12,084 bases of DNA from CAZBBC01 sp964489835 (lineage in GTDB: Bacteria; Calditrichota; Calditrichia; JAJRVZ01), in assembly GCA_964489835.1 (NCBI GenBank), contig CAZBBC010000140.1:1-12084 (forward strand), given 5' to 3'. Shown piece by piece: positions 6,290 through 11,729 of the stretch. Each line of letters opens with the position of its first letter. Position 1 is the stretch's first letter. The notes beneath the pieces were generated by a model that was given only the letters and a program-made list of their open reading frames with translations, searched no databases and was not told the origin of the DNA. The translations under genes were made by a program, and so were the position numbers.

Positions 6290-7680
6290 AACTGTGTTGG
6301 TACCGGTGCTTTAATCGATAGACGCCATTGTATTAATATATCATGTAATTCTTTGGTTTTTTCCGGCATTTTTTTTGACAAATTATCCGTCTCACCGGGA
6401 TCATTTTCAAGATTATAAAGTTCTAACATCGAATCTTCAAAATACTCGATCAGTTTCCAGTCACCGGCCCGTACGGCACCGCCTGGGCGGGTCCGGAAAA
6501 AGGGATCCCTGGCTCCTTCGGCTTTACCTTGCAGATATGCCGGAAAATGCCAGAAAATAGCCTGGCGTTGCAACCGCTTTTCCCCTGAAAACAATGGCGT
6601 CAGGCTCAATCCGTCAATCACCTGCCCTTCCGGAGGCATAACACCTGCAATTTCCATAAGCGTTGGAAAAAAATCTATACCAATGACCGGCACGTCACAG
6701 GTGCTTCCCGGCACAATGTGATTGGGCCAGCGGATCGTTAGCGGAACTCGAATACCGCCTTCATACAACATACCTTTACCCCCACGCAAGGGTTCCATTG
6801 AATTGATCTTTCTGACACCGCCGTTATCGGAAAAAAAGATCACCATCGTGTTTTCTGACAAGTTTAGCGCTTCCAGTTTATCCAGTATTTTCCCTACCCC
6901 CTGATCAACAGATTCAAGCATAGCAGCAAAAGTAGGATTGTTATGAGCTTTAGTTCCCGGTTTCTGTTTGTATTTTTCGATGATATCTTTTTTCGCCTGG
7001 AGCGGCGTATGAACGGCAAAATAGGGTAAGTATAGGAAGAATGGCTGATTTTTATTATTCTCAATAAAACTCAAGGCTTCACTCGTTAGACGTTCGGTTA
7101 AATGTTCACCCGGAGGTCCATCCGTAAGATTATCATTGTCATAGGGACTGAAATAACTCTCGGGTTTTCCTGCCCGATTCCCGCCGACATTCACATCAAA
7201 TCCCTGATCTTCGGGTCCAAATTCAGGATCATCTCCCAAATGCCATTTTCCAATACTGGCGCTGACATATCCGGCTTGTTTCAGCGCTTCGGCTATGGTG
7301 ATTTTTTCTTTGTCCAGAATAGTTTTATTTTTTATTGGTACCAGTTTACGTAATGCCGCCTGACCACGATCAGAATTATTAACCGTAAAGATACCGTGCC
7401 TCGGCGTATACTGTCCGGTCATAATACTGGCCCGGGTGGGGGCGCAGTTGGGAGCATTGGTATAAGCGTTGGTAAAGGTGACACTCTGATTGGCGAGGCG
7501 GTCAATATTGGGTGTTTCATGATATTTGCTACCCATAAATCCGGGATTGTTCCAACCCAGATCATCCGCCAATATAAAAATAATATTTGGTTTCTGCGCC
7601 TGATTGATAGTGATACAATAGGGGAATGATAATGCGGCCACACTCCCGCCGATGATTTGAAAAAACTTACGTCGTTTCAT
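6247..7680 (-). CDS. Formylglycine-dependent sulfatase, Tat-exported (type I, S1 family)
   Basis: A 477-residue predicted sulfatase. Metal and active-site features are visible: ILADDLGW (Asp39, Asp40), the formylglycine motif C79-A-P-T-R83 followed by ASIMTGQY, GKWHLG (Lys145, His147), His224 in VHTPL, and FFSDNGG (Asp285, Asn286). Cys79 must be oxidised to formylglycine by a separate maturase, which is not in this window. The N-terminus MKRRKFFQIIGG followed by a hydrophobic run is a Tat-type signal, so the folded enzyme probably acts in the periplasm. The ATG at 7680 is preferred: AGAGG lies 7 nt upstream and the Tat motif begins there, whereas an upstream ATG at 7749 has no good site and would overlap a sulfatase remnant read in another frame. 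Likely substrates are sulfated sugars. The last residues (NPNYKKIPNPKSQ) come from a dispersed repeat rather than the family's own C-terminus. Confidence 0.93.
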   Translation of the reverse strand: MKRRKFFQIIGGSVAALSFPYCITINQAQKPNIIFILADDLGWNNPGFMGSKYHETPNIDRLANQSVTFTNAYTNAPNCAPTRASIMTGQYTPRHGIFTVNNSDRGQAALRKLVPIKNKTILDKEKITIAEALKQAGYVSASIGKWHLGDDPEFGPEDQGFDVNVGGNRAGKPESYFSPYDNDNLTDGPPGEHLTERLTSEALSFIENNKNQPFFLYLPYFAVHTPLQAKKDIIEKYKQKPGTKAHNNPTFAAMLESVDQGVGKILDKLEALNLSENTMVIFFSDNGGVRKINSMEPLRGGKGMLYEGGIRVPLTIRWPNHIVPGSTCDVPVIGIDFFPTLMEIAGVMPPEGQVIDGLSLTPLFSGEKRLQRQAIFWHFPAYLQGKAEGARDPFFRTRPGGAVRAGDWKLIEYFEDSMLELYNLENDPGETDNLSKKMPEKTKELHDILIQWRLSIKAPVPTQLNPNYKKIPNPKSQ

Positions 7681-7687
7681 ATCTGTG

Positions 7688-7692
7688 CCTCT
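7688..7692 (-). promoter_or_regulatory. Shine-Dalgarno site of the sulfatase
   Basis: AGAGG on the minus strand lies 7 nt before ATG 7680 and 4 nt after the TAA (7697-7699) that ends the sulfatase remnant. It fixes the start at MKRRKFF and shows that the gene was probably the second of two tandem sulfatase genes. Confidence 0.6.
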
Positions 7693-7696
7693 GCAT

Positions 7697-7862
7697 TTAT
7701 CTCGAATAAATTTCCGGAAACGGAAATAATTCAGTCTCCGTTCGGGCATTTTGCATCACTTTTTTCATTTGTTGCACCATTTCCGGATGCTCAGCCGCAA
7801 GATTCTTTGTTTTCCCGATATTTTTCGGAAATATGTGAAATTTATAATGTATCAGAATTATT
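7697..7862 (-). pseudogene. C-terminal remnant of a second sulfatase
   Basis: Read on the minus strand in the frame ending at TAA 7697-7699, this stretch encodes FHIFPKNIGKTKNLAAEHP, then EMVQQMKKVMQNARTETELF and PFPEIYSR. The pattern 'x-IG-K/E-T-x-NLA-x-x-HPE ... M-x-x-AR-T-x-S/T-E-LFPF' is typical of the C-terminal end of type I sulfatases; the intact neighbour has the matching LYNLENDPGETDNL at residues 421-434. No start codon with a ribosome site and no catalytic part precede it: the likeness fades near 7840 and the sequence runs into the inverted repeat at 7863. I interpret it as the tail of a deleted tandem sulfatase gene. The upstream boundary is approximate. It is too short to be found as an ORF with an ATG and could be missed by gene callers. 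Confidence 0.65.
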
Positions 7863-7992
7863 AACCACGAAGATCTCGAAGACCACGAAGGTCAAATAAT
7901 ACCAATTATTTGGGGTAAAATTTTAAAGGAATTCCTGATCAAATTTTAATTTTAAATAATTTATTTATATTATCTTCGTGAACTTCGTGGTT
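7863..7992. repeat. Inverted-repeat element (AACCACGAAG...CTTCGTGGTT)
   Basis: The left arm AACCACGAAGATCTCGAAG (7863-7881) is the near complement of CTTCGTGAACTTCGTGGTT (7974-7992), with a second CCACGAAGG motif inside the left end. The ~92-nt core is very AT-rich and non-coding, giving a MITE-like layout of ~130 bp. It lies between the 34-codon ORF and the sulfatase remnant. A half-site AACCACGAAG also occurs at 11521-11530. Confidence 0.65.
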
Positions 7993-8008
7993 TATCTATC
8001 GCTTAGTT

Positions 8009-8113
8009 TTATTCGGAATCACTGATAACTCTTCTTATAATTTTCCAAATATAAAGAAATCTGGCTAAAAATAATATTAAAAATAATAGGGTTATAATAT
8101 CGGTTATCACCAC
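8009..8113 (-). CDS. Putative 34-residue single-helix membrane peptide
   Basis: A GTG at 8113 (or the next GTG at 8110) opens a 34-codon frame ending in TAA at 8009-8011. The peptide has a short N-terminus (MVITD), one hydrophobic helix (IITLLFLILFLARFLYIW, residues 6-23) and a basic then acidic tail (KIIRRVISDSE), so the C-terminus should face the cytoplasm by the positive-inside rule. The main support is a full 8-of-8 anti-SD match, TAAGGAGG, ending 5 nt before the first GTG, the strongest such site in the window. The size and plan resemble small accessory subunits of membrane complexes, but I recognise no family. Neighbours are the methyltransferase (373 nt upstream) and the sulfatase remnant (downstream). 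Very short and AT-rich, so chance remains possible. Confidence 0.5.
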   Translation of the reverse strand: MVITDIITLLFLILFLARFLYIWKIIRRVISDSE

Positions 8114-8118
8114 CCGGT

Positions 8119-8126
8119 CCTCCTTA
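8119..8126 (-). promoter_or_regulatory. Consensus Shine-Dalgarno site of the 34-codon ORF
   Basis: TAAGGAGG on the minus strand matches the 16S rRNA tail completely. The gap is 5 nt to GTG 8113 and 8 nt to GTG 8110. No other plausible start lies downstream within range, so the site only makes sense with this short frame. Confidence 0.55.
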
Positions 8127-8170
8127 ACCTATTGATCACCGATTTGAAAGTTCGGAAAATATGATTTTTG

Positions 8171-8407
8171 TCCACGGATTATCACGCCGAAAGGCGGATC
8201 CGCCTATCCCGTGTAACGGGATATACAACATGGCGGACACGAATTAGCACGGATTTTCACGAATTAAATTTATAATAATAATTTAAATTAAAAAATATGA
8301 TAACTATAATATAAAATATTCGTGAAATTCGTGGATAAAATTTCTCTGCGCCGCGCCTGCCGGCGGGCAGGGCTTTGCGCTTGCCTGCCGTGGCGGGGCT
8401 CTGCGAG
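8171..8407 (+). repeat. Composite intergenic repeat (TTCGTGAA / CTCTGCG type), copy 2, with GC-rich inserts
   Basis: Block order is TCCACGGATTATCA, a ~51-nt GC-rich insert (8185-8235), GACACGAATT, TTCACGAATTAAA, an AT-rich core, ATTCGTGAAATTCGTGG (8318-8334), CTCTGCG (8344-8350), a second GC-rich insert (8351-8398) and again CTCTGCG (8399-8405). The blocks TTCACGAATT and AATTCGTGAA form an inverted pair around the AT-rich core. The element is the opposite-strand partner of 51-150. It fills most of 8114-8486, where I see no further gene. Confidence 0.68.
8192..8223. repeat. Two adjoining perfect palindromes in the first GC-rich insert
   Basis: AGGCGGATCCGCCT (8192-8205) is a perfect 14-bp palindrome. 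It adjoins TATCCCGT-GTA-ACGGGATA (8205-8223), a perfect 8-bp stem with 3-nt loop. A GCC-GAAA-GGC mini-hairpin (8186-8195) overlaps the first. They are found only in this copy of the host repeat. Confidence 0.7.
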
Positions 8408-8486
8408 AGATTTTAATAATAGGTAAAGTTTACTGCCAATTATTTCTAACCCATACAAGGAGGGAATGTTGTTTCATATAATCTAA

Positions 8487-9092
8487 CTATTTTTGTGTGC
8501 AGATCAGGTAGATATTCTCTGTTTCTTCGCAGTTTAATATTTTTAATCCCTGTGATCGCATCATTACGCACAATTCAGCCATCCCCGGCAGGGTGTCATT
8601 CTTTACTGCCCCACCAACACGCTGATGCATATGATTCAGACGGGAATGATCCATTAAATGTAAAACAATAATGATGCCCCCCGGTTGCAGAATCCGGTAA
8701 AAATCTTTGATCACGCTTACTTTGTCTTCAAAGTGCGCAAAGGCTGCAAAACAGACGATTGTTTTGAATAGATTGTTTTTAAAGGGTAAACAGTGAGAAT
8801 CAGCCTGAACGTGTGAAGCCGGTAGATCTTTTCCGTTATGATCCCGGTTTTGTTTTAACATTTGCCGCGATAAATCAACCTCGACCAGCATTGCATGATT
8901 TCCAACATTTTTTGTCAGCAGGGGCAGAAGGATACCGGTGCCACTGCCAACATCCAGTACCGGTGTGAACAATGGTGGAATTTTATTCTCAAAAATTTCA
9001 GTCAGCCGCTCTCTGACGGTCTGATCAATGCTTTCATGCCAGGTGTCGGCATGCTGATCAAAAAAGTTTTGAATGGCAAAATCGGATTTCAT
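8487..9092 (-). CDS. Class I SAM-dependent methyltransferase of the uptake operon
   Basis: A 201-residue soluble protein with a Rossmann-type methyltransferase fold: motif I VLDVGSGTG (45-53), the acidic residue after strand beta-2 in VEVDLSRQML (Asp73), ADSHCLPF (97-104), AFAHFED (117-123) and RILQPGG (133-139). It resembles UbiE/Methyltransf_11-type enzymes. After the core, residues 143-163 are rich in His (His145, 149, 154, 156) and run into RVGGAVKNDTLP, an unusual segment that could bind a substrate or metal. The start codon overlaps the stop of the S-component gene in an ATGA arrangement, so the two are translationally coupled and probably act on the same ligand. The methyl acceptor is not evident. 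No signal peptide; cytoplasmic. Confidence 0.88.
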   Translation of the reverse strand: MKSDFAIQNFFDQHADTWHESIDQTVRERLTEIFENKIPPLFTPVLDVGSGTGILLPLLTKNVGNHAMLVEVDLSRQMLKQNRDHNGKDLPASHVQADSHCLPFKNNLFKTIVCFAAFAHFEDKVSVIKDFYRILQPGGIIIVLHLMDHSRLNHMHQRVGGAVKNDTLPGMAELCVMMRSQGLKILNCEETENIYLICTQK

Positions 9093-9628
9093 ATCAATAA
9101 ATTACCCTGTTTTGGTTTCCACTGTGGATATTTTTTTTCGATCAGATAAACGGCATAAGGAATGGTCACTAATTGAAGTATGATCCCCGGAATACCGGCG
9201 GCGATAATTCCGGCAGAAAAAAGAGGATGATCAATACCAAACCATGGGGCAATGATTAAAATCATCCCTAACAGAACCAAACGGTCAATAATAATGGCAA
9301 GAATAAGAATGAGCCATACGGATAAGTTTGAATAAAAACGAAGTATTGAAATGACCAGACTGACCACTATTAATTCTATGGTTAAAACCGGTAAGATTGG
9401 TGGTGCAATCGGGGGCATACTGGTTAAAAACCATGAAATAACCGGACATAGAAAAGCCATCAAAAGCACATATCTCCAGGATAAAAACATGCTCCCCACC
9501 ATTACCGGTAAGAACATCGGTAAAAACGCGGATCCCAGACCCAACAGATGAAAAAATTGGGGAAAAATAATTCCCAGGGCAGTAAATAAGGCAACCAATG
9601 GGATCTGTCTGAGTTCTTTATCTTCCAA
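9089..9628 (-). CDS. ECF-type transporter S-component-like membrane protein
   Basis: A 179-residue, very hydrophobic protein with about six predicted helices (roughly 9-28, 33-52, 53-72, 78-97, 103-128 and 138-163), the size and topology of substrate-binding S components of energy-coupling factor transporters. Helix 1 has Ala13-x-x-x-Ala17, the AxxxA pattern that in S components contacts the transmembrane coupling protein. FHLLGLGSAFLPMFLP (26-41) and LTSMPPIAPP (68-77) are typical of this class. The start is TTG at 9628: AGAGG lies 5 nt upstream and overlaps the TAG of the receptor gene. Gap to the receptor is 8 nt and overlap with the methyltransferase is 4 nt, so this is an operon. An ECF/CbiO-like ATPase is encoded upstream on the same strand, as expected; the T component is not in view. 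Substrate unassigned; corrinoid, tetrapyrrole or vitamin precursors are guesses from the BtuB-sized receptor. Confidence 0.78.
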   Translation of the reverse strand: MEDKELRQIPLVALFTALGIIFPQFFHLLGLGSAFLPMFLPVMVGSMFLSWRYVLLMAFLCPVISWFLTSMPPIAPPILPVLTIELIVVSLVISILRFYSNLSVWLILILAIIIDRLVLLGMILIIAPWFGIDHPLFSAGIIAAGIPGIILQLVTIPYAVYLIEKKYPQWKPKQGNLLI

Positions 9629-9633
9629 AAAAA

Positions 9634-9638
9634 CCTCT
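9634..9638 (-). promoter_or_regulatory. Shine-Dalgarno site overlapping the receptor stop codon
   Basis: AGAGG on the minus strand overlaps the receptor's TAG (9637-9639) and lies 5 nt before TTG 9628. It supports the non-ATG start of the S component and suggests that ribosomes ending the receptor restart on the next gene. Confidence 0.55.
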
Positions 9639-11484
9639 ATAAATAGTAATCCAATCCAGCCAGAACATATCGCCGCGGTGCCGGGTAACCTGTTTGAACG
9701 TCGTACTTACGATCGAGCAGGTTCATGAGCCGGAGATGTAATTCCCATGAACCGAGGCTATAGGATAGTATTAAATTGACCAGATTATAATCTTCCAGCC
9801 GTGATTTTTGATCATTATCAGCATAAAGATGATCAATATACTTTCCGTAAAGCGTCAACCGAAAGCCGCTTTTTACAAAACTCAGTATATATTTTACCTG
9901 ATGTTTAGGATTGAAAGCCGTCAAATGATCCGGATCCAGAAAACTATAGGAAAACTGCATATCCAGGTTATCGAGTACATTTAGATTGATCTGTGTTTCC
10001 ACCCCCATTTGTTTGGCCTGACCACTATTCGAGTATTTTACCGCTGGTGGTGGCATTGGATTGGCGATGGTTTGAATGATATTATCAACATCATTTTGAA
10101 AGAAAGCAAAACGGAAAATATTTCTTTTCGACCAGTAGTATCCAAGGCCTGATTCGATACTGCGGATACTCTCCTCCTTTAATTCTGAATTTGATGGCGG
10201 AAAGAGGTACAACTCGTTCAAAGTTGGATAACGAAAACCGGACTGGTAATTGGCATAAAAATGAAGTCCCGGTACAATAATAAAATTAAAACCGGCCACC
10301 GGTGACACTTTTTGTATCGGCAATGAATTATACTGATAACGTAATCCCAATTTCAGACTAAGAACTTTAAGAGGATTATACATGGCTAAACCATACACAC
10401 CGGCCGAGGTTATTTGATGGCTCTCGTCATTGATGATACCCGGTGGTATGATCGTATTTTCTGCCCGCCCACCATAGGAAAGGAAATCACCACCAAAGGC
10501 AATGTTCAGATCCGCCATTGGTTGATGTTGTTGATAGCTGGAAATACCATAGGTATTATCGCGACTCTCAAATCCGTCATAGAATCGATGATAACCCCAG
10601 TTGCCATAGACCTGGGTTGATCCACTGAGAAGATTTCCACGATTCTCCAAGATAACTTCGCCGGTTCCCCGACGGATTTTTGCATAAGTCCCTAAATTTG
10701 CAGGGTCTGCTTGCCTTGCCGGATCATCAAATTCAAAGGGGACATATCGGCCCATCAGGGAGACCTTCCATACCGGATTTATTTGAAATTGCCATCCTGC
10801 CTGGAAATGATAGGACTCAAAGGAACTTTTTTCGATATGTCCATCGGTATGATTATGACGGGCGGTAAAGAACAAGCCATGCGAATCCAGTTTTTTTGCC
10901 ATGTTTATACCCAGATTATAGGTATTATGAGAGCCTCCCTCCAGAGAGACCTTGGCCAGGTGTTCATAATCCGGTCCCGTCTTAATATTTATCACACCCC
11001 CCATTGCCTGACTTCCGAATACCGAGGATGCAGGGCCGGCAAGAATTTCCACCTGTTGCACATCATCCATACCATACACATCGGGCAAGGGATGCCCGAA
11101 TACCCCCATAAAATCGGGATGACCGTTTAATAATACCAGAATGCCTGTATTGGGCTTACCTCCCTGCCCGCGTATATTGATCGTTCCCGCCCCATCCGTC
11201 CCCACGCCATAGCCGATAATTTTCTTGTCCAGTGTAAAAGCGGAAGGAAAAGCAATATCGATGAGCTCCAGGGCGGAGTATTTGCTGAATTCGTCCACCT
11301 GTTGTTTTGAAATGATTTCATAGGTATAGGTAATGTTTTTCAGAGGCAGTTTGAAACGATCAGCGACCACAACGATCGTATCCTGCAGCTCAAAAACTTC
11401 CATTGGTTGATCGGGATCCTGAGCAAAGATATTACCTACCAGAAAACACACAACAAGAACAATATATATTGTTTTATCTATCAT
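9637..11484 (-). CDS. TonB-dependent outer-membrane receptor (BtuB-like size)
   Basis: A 615-residue outer-membrane receptor. Residues 1-22 form a Sec signal peptide ending FAQ. A TonB-box-like segment (DTIVVVA, about residues 34-40) comes next, then a plug domain with NIRGQGG, LVLLNGHP, VQQVEILAGPASSVFGSQA and GGVINIKT, then a barrel made of alternating short strands, ending in GLDYYL with the usual terminal aromatic residues. The C-terminal repeat RKYDVQTGYPAPRR is like that of cobalamin and heme receptors. E. coli BtuB has 614 residues, so the length fits this small-ligand group and not the ~1000-residue SusC type. It begins an operon with an S component and a methyltransferase, so it should bring the ligand over the outer membrane and hand it to the ECF transporter. 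The ATG at 11484 has GGGG 9 nt upstream. No riboswitch is visible in the leader. Confidence 0.92.
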   Translation of the reverse strand: MIDKTIYIVLVVCFLVGNIFAQDPDQPMEVFELQDTIVVVADRFKLPLKNITYTYEIISKQQVDEFSKYSALELIDIAFPSAFTLDKKIIGYGVGTDGAGTINIRGQGGKPNTGILVLLNGHPDFMGVFGHPLPDVYGMDDVQQVEILAGPASSVFGSQAMGGVINIKTGPDYEHLAKVSLEGGSHNTYNLGINMAKKLDSHGLFFTARHNHTDGHIEKSSFESYHFQAGWQFQINPVWKVSLMGRYVPFEFDDPARQADPANLGTYAKIRRGTGEVILENRGNLLSGSTQVYGNWGYHRFYDGFESRDNTYGISSYQQHQPMADLNIAFGGDFLSYGGRAENTIIPPGIINDESHQITSAGVYGLAMYNPLKVLSLKLGLRYQYNSLPIQKVSPVAGFNFIIVPGLHFYANYQSGFRYPTLNELYLFPPSNSELKEESIRSIESGLGYYWSKRNIFRFAFFQNDVDNIIQTIANPMPPPAVKYSNSGQAKQMGVETQINLNVLDNLDMQFSYSFLDPDHLTAFNPKHQVKYILSFVKSGFRLTLYGKYIDHLYADNDQKSRLEDYNLVNLILSYSLGSWELHLRLMNLLDRKYDVQTGYPAPRRYVLAGLDYYL

Positions 11485-11506
11485 TTATTTTTTCCCCGAT
11501 CATAAC

Positions 11507-11519
11507 CTAAACAGTTTAG
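11507..11519. promoter_or_regulatory. 13-bp palindrome in the receptor leader (possible operator)
   Basis: CTAAAC-A-GTTTAG is a perfect inverted repeat 23-35 nt before the receptor ATG and just upstream of its ribosome site. It could be an operator or a small leader hairpin. No matching promoter boxes could be placed with confidence. Confidence 0.3.
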
Positions 11520-11550
11520 AAACCACGAAGCACGCATATCAATCACAACT

Positions 11551-11627
11551 GACCCTCCCACAGCCCCTCCCTGTCCGGCGAAGCCGCACAGGGAGGGGTG
11601 TCGAGCGTAGCGAGACGGGGTGGGTTA
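11551..11627. repeat. REP-like GC-rich hairpin between ATPase and receptor genes
   Basis: CCCCTCCCTGT (11564-11574) pairs perfectly with ACAGGGAGGGG (11588-11598); inside, GGC-GAA-GCC (11577-11585) forms a second stem. The flanks ACCCTCCCAC and GGGGTGGGTT can extend the pairing. TCGAGCGTAGCGAGA follows at 11601-11615. There is no T-run after the stem in the direction of transcription, so it is not a textbook terminator, but it could separate expression of the ATPase and receptor genes. Confidence 0.7.
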
Positions 11628-11651
11628 TTAATCCTTAGGAATCATTTCACC

Positions 11652-11668
11652 GTTAGGTTATTCCTAAC
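11652..11668. repeat. Short hairpin downstream of the ATPase gene
   Basis: GTTAGG-TTATT-CCTAAC forms a perfect 6-bp stem with a 5-nt loop, 62 nt after the ATPase stop on the minus strand. It lacks a U-tract, so a terminator role is doubtful. Confidence 0.35.
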
Positions 11669-11729
11669 AAGAATAATGATCTCTTCAGGATGACAACATA
11701 TTTTAAGTAACAATTATTCTCTCACCGTA

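Noticed and set aside
7681..7749. Upstream ATG extension of the sulfatase by 23 residues
   Set aside because: No good ribosome site, it would bury the Tat signal, and the same bases encode the sulfatase remnant in another frame.
10711..11130. 139-residue plus-strand ORF within the receptor gene
   Set aside because: Antisense shadow of a clear TonB-dependent receptor; no ribosome site or recognisable domain.
11485..11729. Cobalamin riboswitch upstream of the receptor
   Set aside because: I looked for a B12-box-like core and the expected structured length; the gap is filled by a REP-like hairpin and AT-rich DNA and shows neither.
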